Assembly (NCBI GenBank): GCA_035235625.1 | Contig: CP141150.1 | Coordinates: forward strand, 28,102,756 to 28,166,755 | Direction: 5' to 3' | From: Saururus chinensis | Taxonomy: Eukaryota > Streptophyta > Magnoliopsida > Piperales > Saururaceae | Length of the DNA: 64,000 bases | Shown: positions 12,745 to 24,680 of the stretch, piece after piece | Numbering within the stretch: position 1 is the first letter of the stretch | How the letters are laid out: each line of letters opens with the position of its first letter | Notes under the pieces: model-generated | Told to the model about the DNA's origin: nothing | The model's database searches: none | The model's input: only the letters and a program-made list of their open reading frames with translations | Translations under genes and position numbers: made by a program

Positions 12745-12919
12745 CCTGCTTCCGCAGGCCTAGGCTCGACTCAGAGAAGCCGACCGTCGGCAGCTACTCT
12801 GATTCCCCGAGCTTATTGTCCGCACCGGAGACAACATTAGCGGTGATGGGAGATTTCCAAGAGCCGTACGGCACCGTCACCTTTCAATTAGCTCCGGCTG
12901 GGGCAGCAGAGGTGGCCAT
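12745..12919 (-). pseudogene. First-exon fragment of an S9 (prolyl oligopeptidase-type) peptidase
   Basis: Reading the minus strand from ATG at 12917-12919 gives MATSAAPAGAN, a stop codon, then KVTVPYGSWKSPITANVVSG followed by ADNKLGESE and another stop. The YGSWKSPIT...VVSG...KLG block is, as I recall, the conserved N-terminus of plant S9-family dipeptidyl-peptidase-like proteins. The segment ends near a possible donor (CAGG|GTATTT) at about 12745. Two in-frame stops and no recognisable downstream beta-propeller or hydrolase exons indicate a relic. It lies head-to-head with the small gene at 13380, and the GC-rich space between them may be an old bidirectional promoter region. Confidence 0.5.
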
Positions 12920-13307
12920 CGGCCGACGCGCGGAAACCGAGAGGAAGAAATGGAGGATGGTGGAGATCGATGCTGATTATGTGAGAAGGAACAGAAACAA
13001 GAGAAAGGAGGAGGCAAGCGGAAACGACGAAACTTTCAGAAACGTCGGCTAGAGGCGGAAGTGGCCGGCTCTGTGAGGCGGGGCCACGCCGGTGAGGGAG
13101 CGAGATAGAGAGGATGAGAGGAAGAGCAGAGAGAAGCAACCCGACATACTGGGGAGAAATCCAAAGGAAGACGAAGAGAGACATACCGGGCAGAAAACCT
13201 CCCCAACAGTGCTGACGGAGAAAACCTCCCCAACAGATTCGCGTACTATTGGCTGGCTGGCTTGGTTGAGTGCTGACTCTGTCAACACGGGGGAGAGGTT
13301 AGTATGT

Positions 13308-13316
13308 TATATAAAA
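13308..13316 (+). promoter_or_regulatory. TATA box of the small secreted-protein gene
   Basis: TATATAAAA lies 64 bp upstream of the ATG at 13380, in otherwise GC-rich DNA. This is a normal TATA-to-start spacing for a plant gene with a short 5' leader. Confidence 0.65.
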
Positions 13317-13379
13317 CCACTCCCACCACCGTCCTATCCGGCAGCCACCGGGCGGCCCATCTCCACGGACACCATCAAA

Positions 13380-13727
13380 ATGGCGAGAGCGGTGCGGAGG
13401 GAGGAGCTGGGGCTGGCCCTGCTGCTGCTACTGCTGCCGCCCTCTTACCTACCCAGCCCGGCAGAGGCAACGTCGTTGGAAGAAGTGGGAAGGTGGATGA
13501 AGGGGGGGAAGCGGACGCTCAAGGCCTTCTGGTGGGACGGGAACCCGTACGTCCGCTGCGTCAAGAAGGGCTGGCCGCACTGCCTCAAGTCCTACTGGGG
13601 ACTCAACGGCTGGACCACCTTCTTCTGCCCCATCGCCATCTACTGGGAGTGCGCCTGGGCATGGAGGGTGGGTCGCCGCCCGTTCGACGCCCCCGACCCC
13701 AACCTCCCCGGCGATGGCTGGACCTGA
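13380..13727 (+). CDS. Small Trp/Cys-containing secreted or membrane-anchored protein (115 aa)
   Basis: A single-exon ORF starts at the ATG at 13380, which I chose because a TATA box lies 64 bp upstream and the first residues form a good signal sequence (MARAVRREELGLALLLLLLP, then a Pro/Ser/Ala stretch with a likely cleavage near residue 30). The mature part is about 85 residues. It is rich in Trp and has four Cys (contexts YVRCVKK, WPHCLKS, TFFCPIA, YWECAWA), suggesting two disulfides, or a hydrophobic hairpin around GWTTFFCPIAIYWECAWAW. Codons are strongly G/C-ending, unlike the surrounding AT-rich DNA, which supports real coding selection. I do not recognise the family and assign no function. 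The ORF is open in the same frame upstream of the TATA box, but that part is unlikely to be translated. Confidence 0.7.
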   Translation: MARAVRREELGLALLLLLLPPSYLPSPAEATSLEEVGRWMKGGKRTLKAFWWDGNPYVRCVKKGWPHCLKSYWGLNGWTTFFCPIAIYWECAWAWRVGRRPFDAPDPNLPGDGWT

Positions 13728-15943
13728 CCATCTTTTGCAACGCTGAATGAAGGATGATGAGTAGAGGCCCAAGATCCAGAAGCTCTCTGTGATTCCCCTT
13801 GTCAGTTTGTTGGATTTTTTATTTAATTGTTTGCAGGTGTATAAATTATATATTATGAATCAACTAGACTAGCCTTGAAAAGGCATAATTTGGATGCAAT
13901 CCTGTATGTTTTTTAAAAATGCTTCAAGTAAATATGTTTATTACCATGATTTCCTTAAGTATTTAATCATGTTGCAAGTTCATTATATAGAAAATCTAGT
14001 CTTGTCACATTGTGGCTTATAGGATGTAGAGAATTATAGGCTTTTCAAAGTATTACTTCCTCTGCCCTACATTAGATCTATTTGGTTTTTTAATTTACTT
14101 TATTTGTTTTTTTGAAAATAAATTTAAAAAATTAAATAGATCTAGAGGAGGGAGTATTTGAAAGGATGTTTTTTTTATAATAAAGTTAGGATTTAGAAAA
14201 AAATTAAAGATGTACACCACCTTTTGGGTCGAAAAGTTTTTTATACTCCCATTTTGACAATGGACTGACAATGAGCCCAGCATAAATTGTACATAAGAGC
14301 TCTTAATATTTAAAATTAATGGCATATACATTATATTAACGTAAGTGATACTGATGTACAATGAGAATGAACACCTCTTATGTATAGTTTACGCTGGGTT
14401 CTTTGTCAAAGGGCAACATAAAAAATTATTTCCTTTTAGGTTGGGTTTCAAGACAAACTCTCTCTTAGCATAAGCACTGGTGCAAAAGTCCCTCAGCTCA
14501 TATGGCCGTTATATCATTATTTAACAGTTGCTTATGAAATCTCCTTAAAACCACTTGACCATTGGATTAATATTCCGATAGTGAGGCACATCAACATGCT
14601 AGCCCACGTAAGGCTACAGTGTGGGCATTTTTTGGGTAATTGTAAAAGCTTAGTATTATTTATTTATTTTTATCTTAAATTAAGAGTTATATTTAATTTT
14701 TTAAAATAAATTAAATTAATCCATTTTAGAAAACCAAATGCTGCTATTAATAAGGACAGAGGGAGTATGACTTTACTCCACTTGTACACAAACACAATTC
14801 TAACAGTCTAATAAATTTAATAATATTTTTAAAATTATGCTAATGTGGGGGTTGGGTTAGTTTCAAAGAGATGATCTCAAAATAATAATAAAAAACGTTC
14901 TAATTTTAATGGCTTATAAGCCAGGTCATTACAAGAAATGCTCATATGATCCATGTTTTCTATTTCTATAATATGAGGATGTGTAAAACTATGCAATTTT
15001 AATCATTCTATCGTGTAGATTTGTGGTTATACATGGGTACTTCATAATTGTTTGGTTGGTGTTGTTGATAATATGAGAAGATGTAGGAAGGAGAATGCTG
15101 TGAGCAATCTTGTTTTAGGTTCACATATTTGATACCCCATCTGTGGCAGGATGAATTGCTCTATATCTTGATATACTATTTTGAAGTAGTAAGAGCATCT
15201 CCAAGGCGGGGTGTCATTTCCAAATGGCATCTTGCGTGGATAAAATGGTGCCCCAACTTTGGGGTTGAGGGAATCCAACGGTGGTGCAAAAATAGTGCCA
15301 AATGTTGGGACACTATTTATGGCATCTCTAAATAGAGACACTTATCTTTTTTTTAAAAACCTTTTTTTAACCTCTTTTCACCTTTTTCCTTTTTTAATGT
15401 ATTTGACATTATGGTTGCAGTTCACATGTTTCACATATTGTCAAATTAATATGTAGGTAAATGAAGATGTCAAATTGAACTACTTAAACAACTCCAACAG
15501 AAGTTATGAACTATAAAATAACAGAAAACCCACGATGTAATTAAGATGAGATGGGACTAGGGCTACGTCGAATGCCCGGAACCAACCCAAGATTGAATGG
15601 ATTAGGTTTGGGTCAAATCCCATCTCGAGCTAGGTCGATTATACAATAAAGAAACCCAAGTAATTTTTGGTTTGGATCGGATTCAACTTATAACCCAAGA
15701 ATCAACCCATCCCCATGCAACTTCAAAACCAAAAAGAAAACACCTCATTTGGCCTCGCTAACGCCCTCGTGCTTTGCCACCATCAATCGCCGACTGTTTT
15801 ACAAACAACCTCAACATCCCGCCGTCACCTTCTCCTCTTCATATCTCACAGGCGAGCTGCCCCCCTTAGCCTTTCTCCTCGACCAGACACTCCTCCAACC
15901 GCTTCCTCCTCCGCGTCCTCTCACTTTTGTACACTCTTAACAC
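13728..15943. other. Intergenic, AT-rich, with MITE fragments
   Basis: No gene is supportable after the stop at 13727. Besides the MITE at 14054-14156, a lone Stowaway-type right end (GGACAGAGGGAGTA) lies at about 14754-14768. At 15715-15951 a plus-strand ORF beginning MASLTPSCFATINRR resembles a transit-peptide start, but it has no recognisable continuation and runs into the hAT MITE at 15952. Confidence 0.5.
14054..14156. mobile_element. Stowaway-like MITE (103 bp)
   Basis: The left end TACTTCCTCTGCCCTA and the right end GAGGAGGGAGTA are inverted, and the two arms continue to pair (AGATCTATTT near both ends). The size, palindromic structure and CTCCCTC-type end are typical of Tc1/mariner-derived Stowaway elements. 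Confidence 0.7.
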
Positions 15944-16487
15944 AATTTAATTAGGGGTGTAAATGGACGGACGCAAATGCGAACAAGGCATGTCTGCAAC
16001 CATTCGTTTTTATGCTGACCAGTGCTTGTCCGTACGTATTTGTCCATGACGGACACAAACGGAAACTGATGGACACAGACAAAATGAAGGTGAAAGTTTA
16101 ATATATACTACTTTGTTCTCAAATTAAGGGGGGTTAGTAAAAAAATTAATTAAAAAATAAGTTATAATAATAGTAAGATAATTTAATCTAATAAATAAAT
16201 AAATAATAATGTTATAGAAGACATGTGAGAGTATAATATGTATTTTTTATAATCTTTTTATGAAGATTAGCTATGTGACATAGGTTAGTAATTTAGTATA
16301 AAGTAAAAATACTAATAATAAAATATATAGTTGGCAGACACTGACGGCTGTAGACATGGCCAACCTTTGTCCATGTCCATCCGTATTAGGGATGGATAAA
16401 AAATAATATTATCCATTTTAGTGCAGACGGATGCGGACGCGGACGGATACCGGACAAATGGACATTGTTTACACCCCTAAATTTAAT
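15944..16487. mobile_element. Non-autonomous hAT element (528 bp) with perfect 8 bp target duplication
   Basis: The element at 15952-16479 begins TAGGGGTGTAAATGG and ends GTTTACACCCCTA. AATTTAAT is repeated exactly at 15944-15951 and 16480-16487, the 8 bp duplication expected of hAT transposons. Subterminal regions carry repeated GGAC/GTCC-containing motifs (ACGGACAC, GACGGATGC), the kind of short repeats bound by hAT transposases. No coding capacity is present. Confidence 0.9.
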
Positions 16488-16616
16488 TGGTGATGCTATC
16501 ACTCGCTTCACATCTCTCTCGATGCACCGTGCGTGCCATGACATCCATCATCTCTGCTACCCCTGCCACATTAAAGAAACACCTTTCATCAATTTTAAAC
16601 AATACACCATCCCCAG

Positions 16617-16960
16617 ATGCAGGACCTTCATCAAGGGCTACCACGTACACCCAAGAATGTCAAGAGCGGCGAGAGCATGGACATCAAGGTCCTAGACAAG
16701 GAGAAGATGCATGGGTGGGCTAGTTGTGCACATCAAGCAAGAGATCATCATCCTCCATTGCGTCATGACCCTCATGTCCAAAGCTCTACTGTGTCATGGA
16801 ATACGTCCCAAGAGGCGAGCTTTGCGACCGCGTGTAAGGGCCAGCTAAACTAAGGAGGAGACGGGCGGCAAGTACTTCCAAGTCCCAACAACTCATTTTC
16901 CACTAAGGCCTCAAGCCAGAGAATTAATTGTTGGACGAGCCACTTTAGGCTAGCGCCACC
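16617..16960 (+). pseudogene. CIPK/SnRK3-type protein kinase pseudogene
   Basis: Pieces of a CBL-interacting protein kinase catalytic domain appear in order on the plus strand with frame changes. First comes a glycine-loop region (about 16622-16650, RTFIKGYHV). Then KNVKSGESMDIKVLDKEKM (the VAIK lysine region, with Ala replaced) at about 16653-16710, HIKQEIIIL, YCVMEYVPRGELCDRV with its hinge motif, and finally GLKPEN-stop-LLDE near 16914-16945 corresponding to DLKPENLLLDE. The catalytic-loop Asp is replaced and several stops and frameshifts break the frame. No activation loop or NAF domain follows. It is probably an old gene copy or retrocopy. The hAT MITE at 15952 ends just upstream. Confidence 0.7.
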
Positions 16961-17120
16961 TCCGACCAAATCTAGCAGGACAGGCTCTACCACGTCTTCT
17001 GAAGGGAGACAAGAAGGGAGAGAGGGTGTCGTATGTGATGTGAAGTAGGAGCTGACCGAGGTGTTGGACCAAGGGCTCGGCCCATATTGGTCACTTAATA
17101 ACCGGTTAGGGTGAACGGGT

Positions 17121-17284
17121 TCATGTTCTAAGGTTTAGCTAAGTGAGGGTGGACCCACAACTTCTTATCCATATTACACTAGTTTGGTGGGCCTAAGTTA
17201 TTCATGTTCTATAAGTTTAACTACGTGGGGGGTGGACCCACGACCTCTTACCAGTGTTGCACTAGTTTGGTGGCCCTAAGTCAT
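17121..17284. repeat. Tandem dimer of an ~82 bp unit
   Basis: Two adjacent copies (about 17121-17201 and 17202-17284) share TCATGTTCTA, GGGTGGACCCAC, TTGCACTAGTTTGGTGG-type and CTAAGT blocks. The flanking text (TGTTGGACC at about 17063, and CTAAATATAAAAGG near 18016) could belong to an LTR split by the MITE at 17484, but I cannot find a matching right end. Confidence 0.7.
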
Positions 17285-17297
17285 ACGTATACACTTA

Positions 17298-17299
<2 letters not shown>

Positions 17300-17380
<81 letters not shown>
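17300..17380. repeat. (AT)n microsatellite, about 40 units
   Basis: Uninterrupted AT dinucleotides over about 80 bp. It gives rise to a spurious (IY)n reading frame. Confidence 0.97.
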
Positions 17381-17383
<3 letters not shown>

Positions 17384-17475
17384 ATATTATAGGTAAGCAT
17401 GCATGTATACACCTTTTGGGCTTTCAAACATGTGTTTGATGTAGTTCGGGATATGCAAGAATTCGTTAGGGGTCG

Positions 17476-17944
17476 GCCCCAATCAGTGTTTTAAAAACCT
17501 ACCAAGCCATTGACCTAGAATAGTCATTAGGCCAGGTCAATTGGGTTCAACTGTAGGTCAACCTGTGATAGCAATATACACAAAATCATTGTAATGCAAT
17601 GGATAATGTAGGTAAATCAGTTGTATGCTATTTTAAAGTTTTAGTTGTAGAGTAGATAAATATACATTAAATAAAATAGTTGTGTTAGATGTTTAAAGTC
17701 AAACTGTGATAGCTGGGGGGTTAGGTATTAGTAGTACATTTAATAGGGCGGGAGTTCAAGAAATCCCACCTAAAATGTAAAAATTTTCGTCACAGAACAG
17801 TAAACCGGACCAACCCAGGTCAACGGGTTGCCAATTCAACCGGTCGGGTCATCCTGGCCCATTGAACCGGATGAATCGGCCCGCTTTATTAACCGGATCC
17901 GGTTGAACCCTGTCTAGGCCGGGTTTTAAAACACTGGCCCTGAT
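17476..17944. mobile_element. Non-autonomous hAT-like MITE (453 bp)
   Basis: The element at 17484-17936 starts CAGTGTTTTAAAA and ends TTTTAAAACACTG. It is flanked by GCCCCAAT and GCCCTGAT (6 of 8 identical), the aged 8 bp duplication expected of hAT. The right half is rich in CCGG/AACCGG motifs. No coding capacity. Confidence 0.82.
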
Positions 17945-19026
17945 GGGTATGGCTATGTGGGGTGTGCTAGACATCTATGGGCCTTTATTCCAAGCCCAAC
18001 AAGGAGAGGATTGCTCTAAATATAAAAGGAGGCATAAAGCCCCCTCTCTCCCAACTCTCCCACGTCCCTCTCACATGCCTCCCTCTCTCTCTTTGGCATG
18101 TTGAGGGCCAACCCTCTTCTCCCCCTCCTTGTGCGCTCTCTTTCTCTCACTCATTGCTTGGCCGCTGCTTCCCTATCATTGGGTTAAGCTACCACCCCTC
18201 TCCTCCCCTGGCCTTCTTGCTTGGTGATTAAGAGAGGAGTTTCCTCTCACTATTGGTGTGCCTTGGCTTGTGTGTAAAGAAGAAGGCAGTTCATTGGTGG
18301 CTTGTGCATGCCAAGAGGAGGACTTCTTGAGGCGATCTCTTCCATTCCATGTACAAGGTTTGTAGTGATCTCATTCAACTAGTCTTTGAAGAGGTAATTT
18401 ACAGTTCCTCTTGTTTAATTGAATTGATATTAAAAAGGGTTGTGTTTTATTGCTCGTGGGTGATCTTGGCCACTCCATGGGGCTCAGCCACTAAAGATCA
18501 GTGCATACTTACCATTGTTATGATTATAGATTGATATAAAGGTAGATTTATTACTTACATGTCTGTGTGTTCTTGATTGCATATAAATCATTGTTTGAGG
18601 GATCAAAAATTGAAAATTTTCTCCTCAACTAGAAGTGCTCACCCCAAGGCTTCCGCTGATGTCACCCAACACAAGATAGAGTCAAAACCAAAGCCTCTGA
18701 TTGAAGCCACTACCGACCAACTTGGTGGTGTACTCTCGAATGCAAGTTAAAAAAATCTTATTCCAATGAAGGCATGTGTATAATTATATCAAAATCCTAC
18801 ACATTGGAGGATGCAAATGTAGAGGTGACAATGGGCCGGGTCGTGATAGGTAGGTTGATCATGAACAGGCACGAGCCATGCCAAGCTGCATTTTGTAGCT
18901 CAGGCCCAGCCCTAAACTGGCTCAATCATTATATTAATATAAATAGATATTTAAAATATTTGAGAAGTGCCCAGGCACACTTCTCAGCCAATAGATCAAT
19001 CCATCAACGTAGGGGGCAGTGGGTTT
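17945..19026. other. No gene; promoter-like pyrimidine-rich leader
   Basis: CTAAATATAAAAGG at about 18016 is followed by a long C/T-rich stretch (18045-18200), resembling an LTR or a gene leader. No coding continuation or element boundary can be demonstrated. Confidence 0.4.
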
Positions 19027-22000
19027 TCTACCCCCTACTACCATGGTCGCACAATCAAACTCGTGAAGTGGATATGCATCTAATGCATATCAACGGGACT
19101 CATATATATTTTATATTAATATAAATATTTTATATTAATATAAATATATATTTTATATTATTATTTTTTTAGAAAAAATATTTTTTAATATATGACTGGG
19201 ACTGTATCAGACTTGCTGTTGCATTTAAAGGCCGAGCTCAATCCATCCTCTCCGTGTCACATGCCATAAAAGAATTAGGGCCAAAAAAATTTGGGTATCA
19301 AGCACAACCCATCACTTCCTCTACGTTTAGTGGTGAAATTCTTAAGGGCCTGCCAACCCTACCCGACCTATAAAAATAAGAATTAGGGCCAAAAAAATTT
19401 TGGGTATCATCTTTAGACAAAGCGTAAAGATATTAAGTCTATTTTGAAATAGGGTCAAGCTAAAGCCAAGAAGCAAAAAACTCACTTGGCCCGTTCAGCC
19501 TATCCCAAGTATAAAAAATATTATTTTTATTTTTTCTAACTATCCCACATAAAAAACCCACAACCTGGCTAAGCCCACTTAAAAACAAATTATGGCCGGA
19601 CTTTTAAATGCCCCCACATGCTGGAGCCAAGCAGATACTTATAAATAATATGATGGTCTAGGGTCAAGGCTTAGCTCCAGCCCGACTCAACCTGACCCCA
19701 CCCGATTTCAGCCCTAACAACACTGTTAACAGGAAGACAATGGAGCTGTGGGAAGGCGTAAGTTCATGGGTTCTTTGTGAATACCTTAAAGACGGTATTT
19801 CTAAGAATAATTGAATATATGGGGCACTATTTGTAAATTTCCCTTTTTTTCAATCATTGAAATAGTCACAAGAATATCGTAAAGGCCAACATTTTTAAAT
19901 AGAAATGTCTTCTTATAAATGAAGAAAGGAGCAGTCAAAAAAATTATACATGCATTCAGGAGCTGAACATGTGAGCATAACGTTAATGAGCCTCGCAATC
20001 TGTAACTGAACATAAATTATGTCAGCTCCACCATTCTCGCTGGCCTCAATCTGCAGCTTGAGATTTTCTAATTGTGGTCCAAAAACCTTCACAAACTCTA
20101 TCAAACTCACAAGAAAAACCTCCTGCGACTAGTGTCCATATCCGCCTAATATATGCCAAAAATAAACATGTCAATATAATCCAAAATACCTGCGGAATCC
20201 AAAATTTAAAGAAGATTTCTAACAGATTACCTTGTGAACCCACTCATATTCACCCCCTTTTGTGTCAAATGTTCCATGTTGAAGACTTACCAATTTCAAA
20301 GTGAAGCGAGGGCCACATTCCTGTCAGCGTGAAGAAAAAATGCATAAATACAACAGAATACATAAATAAAATACAAATATTATCATCCTCTCCCAACTTA
20401 GCACTTTCTCGTTGGAAAATGCTATAAGTCTCCTCTAGGACCAGAAGCCACACCGGGCATGTTATCAAAACGTAGGACTCAGAGCAGTGCTCGTAGAAGG
20501 CCGATAGCATCACACACGACACTGTGTAACCATAAAAAATCATGCCTTTATACATGAGATGCATGAATTAAGTTAGTTGATGCATTGATCTAAATCTTGT
20601 GATTTTGGAACCGGACTGTAAACCTTTTAGGATCCAGCTACACAGATTGTACGGAATTAAACTAGGGTCTTGTATATCAGTTGTTTCTATACAAACAATA
20701 TTTAATCAAGGAACACGCATATATAAGAATATTCACATGCTTGAAAAATATACGTGCATATCTATTGCTGTGAGAAATTATTCTGTAAGCATATGTTAAC
20801 ATAATAAGAAGTCTTGTCAATATACACCTGTGTGCTGTGCACTAGCAGATGGTTGGATGAAGAGGAATTTAAGGTCCTCGGAAGAAAGGGGAGAAGAGGA
20901 GGGAGAGGTTTAGGCTAAGACAAACTAATTCCATACCCTGGTTGAATTGACATCAGCCTTACATAGTTTTGGCCAGCCAGGCACACAACTTAAGATAATT
21001 TAATCTAAGTCATTAAATTAGATCTACGGCAGAGAAAGAAATAACAAATTAACTTCTCAAATAACTAGGCTGAGATGGTCATCCTAGGTAGGAGACACAA
21101 CACTGTGGGTGTGCAGTGGGCACCTTCGAACCCTCCGCAATACAGAGGGCAGGCAGGTTTTATATAACCCGCCCACCCCCTTCTTTATTTTGGCCGTCAG
21201 AAAAAACCAACAGGAAAAATGTGTTGCAGCACAAATTAACTTTTTCCAAACAACAAATTGAAAAAGACAAAAGAAATAACATTAAGAAATTATAATTCCT
21301 ATGAATCATTACAATATTTGGAGTTTTATGGAGTCTCTATAGTCGACTTGATGACATTGACTTCATAATTGGAGACTCACTAATTGAAGTCTCCAAGGAG
21401 ACTAAGTCAAAACAGGGCCCAGAAATTACAATACTCCCTCCGTCCCATATTAAGTGTCTCATTTCAAAAGACTAGTCACACGTTAAGTGTATTATTTCCC
21501 ATACTCCTATCAAGTAAAAAGCTTCTAATATGCTTCTTACCATAGTAGAATGAGCATGCAAATCTAAGTAAGAATTATAAATTAAGATCTAATGCATCAT
21601 GAACAATTAGAATTTACTAATTTCACATTTCGTGTAAAATCAAATCACAGGCTGAAGATGTATTTGCCAAAAGACAAAATTAATACCTGAAGGCGGGCAA
21701 TCACTTTACCCTTGGCATCTTTGGTAGTTTTTGTTTTTGAGTCACTTATTTTACTTTCTTTGTCTTCAAAAATATACCTGCAGAGTACCAACTTCAGGTG
21801 ACATTTTCAAAAGAAAGAGTGCTTAAACCAACACAAAACCATGTGAAAGCACATAATTTACGCAATCAAGCTACAAAATTTTTCTACAGAATGGCATGAA
21901 GCTTTTATTGTAAGTATACTGAATTAAGAAAAAGAAGTCTTGATAAGATTGTTGAATTGGGAATTTTGGTCTGCCAAGTTAAGAATATAATTAAAATTTA

Positions 22001-24680
22001 AATGCAAGACAGTAATGACAAAATGGAAATTACCTAAGAACTGTTGAAAGGAAAATTATTCAGTAAATGTTTCCCTAGTTGCAAAATTTGGTCATGCTAT
22101 GTGGCACAGATGATTAAGTTCCCCCAAACCTTCTGTTGGTCTCGGTTTCCCAATTGTATAAGTATAATTAAAAGAAAACAAAGGCATACTACAAAGGAAA
22201 TACTTAATATGCACCGTGGCGCATTTGGAAATATGTTACGCAGTGCATCTTGTGCAGCCAGATTTAAATTTGATGGCCTGCATTTTTTAGGAGGCAGAGG
22301 TGGGTTATAAAACACCCGTCTGCCCCTTGTATTGAAGGTCGTGCAAAGCGCCAGGCGCACACAAACACGCCTGTGTCGGGCGCATACTAAAGGGGCTCTA
22401 CTACAAAACATAACATCATTTTAGCACATATATGTTATATTACTCAGCGAAATATTCCCAAATGATGATAAATTCACAAACAATTTTTTATTATAGGGAA
22501 GAACATGAAAAAGAAACCCAGCAGAAATACACAACCAAAATAAGCCTTCAGTTATCTCCGAACATGTAGCCTATGATAAACTCAGAAAACTTACGTGCAA
22601 ATTACAGCTAAGAAAAGAATGTATACAGATGCTTCTTTCACAGAAATGAGAAATAAGATGATCTTACATGGCAAGTACTATAAAGAAGAGAAACTAATGA
22701 TGTAATATACTGAGAACAAACCTATGATGGCGAAAGAAGATAAAATCGCGCTGGTTATGAAAAGTTACAACTCTTCTACCACGAAAATTTGGATCTTGAG
22801 GGAAGAGTGATTGTATCAGCCTACAGATAACAGATTTAACAACGAGATAAGGAGTAAAAGAAGGTGCCTTCAAATTCAGGTGTCTTACTTCAGAGAAAAT
22901 AAACAAGTTTATTATATCACAGGAAGAAATCAAGATTCATTAAAAATCATTGAAAAGTGACCTGCCTATGCGATGACCCATACGTGTGGTGAAATTATTC
23001 AATACTAACTCCGGTTTGTGTCCCGTAGGATTTCCATGATTCTACAAATGAAATAAATATCTCAGATCCTACAAAAACCATATCCTCAAAACAATAAAGT
23101 ACAATGCTAATATCCTTGTGAGAACTCGTTACATAAAGGACCAACTAATACAGCCAGTAGGGGAAAATAAAAGAACAAATCAGTTTAGATAGAAAGGAAA
23201 ATAAAACAAGAATTTTGAGAAGTAGAAAGCAACTCCACTAGGGGGAACTAATAACTCATGACTTCAGAAATACAACATTTACAATGGAATCCCTCCATTT
23301 ATATACAACCCATTAATAACACCTCCTAAAACTCATACTAGCAATCAAACTACTAGTAAAACCATACTACTAAAGTATAACCATTTAAAGAACTTAAATT
23401 ATCAATAAGATACCCTAAACTACCATAGAAAAGGCTCCTAATTAGCCATGACAATTCAAATATGTGAATGATGCTTCCTAAGTAAAAGTTCATATAATAT
23501 ACGTAAAAGAGCTCCTCACAAAAAAACTCAAAGCATATCATTTTTCCAACACCTTAACTTCTTTGTGTATATTGGATATATTTCACTCAAGCAGGTGGCA
23601 CTGTTTAAAAAATTTATTGTAGCAATTATTTTCTTCTCTGCTTTTATTCGTCTTCTATTTCTAATTTAGTATATGAAACCTCAACGCAGCACTCCACGCA
23701 AATAATCAGCTCCATAGCTTATAAATTCTGAAACAGCTGCTTCATAAAAAGCCACTTTCAAAGCTCCAACAGCTAATGGCTTGAATTAAAAGCCACTCCC
23801 CAACTTTTTTCCTAGTAAGGATGCTTGTAATAAATTGGAAAACGATTTGTGGGCCAAATTTTTAATATTTTGCAATTGATAGACCCTCATCTGAATTTTT
23901 GAAGTCGATTAGTTGAGAAATATAACGATAGGAAACAAAATCTCTATATGACCTTTATTGATTTGGAAAAAAACTTATAATAGAGTGCTTATTTTGAGTG
24001 TATTGAAAGAAGAAGGCAATTATAAGAGGTTACATTAATATTATTAAATATATGTATAATGGGGCAGTGTCTAGTGTAACGAATAATTGAGAGAGAAACA
24101 AAGGAGTTCCGGGTCATAGTAGGTCTATATTAAGGGTCAACCTTGAGCCCTTATCTTTTTGTTCTAGTTATAGATGAACTACACATACAAAATAGGATAC
24201 CTTTGTGCCTACTTTTCATGGATGATGTAGTTTTAGTTAACAAAACTATTGCAAGGTTAAATGTCAAACTAGAAAGATGGAGGGAAACTCTAGAATCAAA
24301 AGGTTTTAGAATTAGCATGACAAAAATGGAATATATGAAATTTAATTTTAAGGATAGTAGAACTATTGGTAAAACTTTAGTCAAAATAGAAGGGCAAGAA
24401 GTGCCAAGATGCGAGTAATTTCGATATTTGGACTCCATTATCTACAAAGGAGATATCACTAGCGATGTGGTACATAAAATTAATGTGGGGTGGGTAAAAT
24501 GAAAGGCGGCATCAGGAGTTTTGTGTGATAAACAAGTCCCAAATAGGCGTAAAGGTAAGTTTCATAAGATTGCTATTAGGCCTGCAATACTCTATGGAGT
24601 AGAACACTGGGCACCAAAGAAAAATCTAAATGTAGCTAAAATGAAGATGCTAAGGTGGATGTATAGAATAACTAGGAAAT
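19027..24680 (-). other. Copy B of the duplicated segment (within the intact RPF1 gene)
   Basis: Collinear with 467-7318. This copy keeps exons 9 and 10, lacks the 3.64 kb LTR insertion and so preserves the empty target site at 23580-23584. It is the segment belonging to the complete gene. The part 19027-20106 is the 3' flank of RPF1, with no other gene. Confidence 0.85.

Noticed and set aside
17204-17392. ORF ending in an (IY)n tract
   Set aside because: Pure translation of the (AT)n microsatellite.
17745-17785. tRNA-like T-arm sequence in the hAT MITE at 17484
   Set aside because: Only a GGGAGTTCAAGAAATCCC-like arm is visible. No cloverleaf can be completed.
17063-18680. Possible full LTR starting TGTTGGACC with an internal TATA
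   Set aside because: No matching right terminus, primer-binding site or target duplication could be found.
21075-22400. CACTA-like subterminal motifs around GGCAGGCAGG and GGTTTTATATAACCCG in RPF1 introns
   Set aside because: No CACTA termini or 3 bp target duplication delimit an element.
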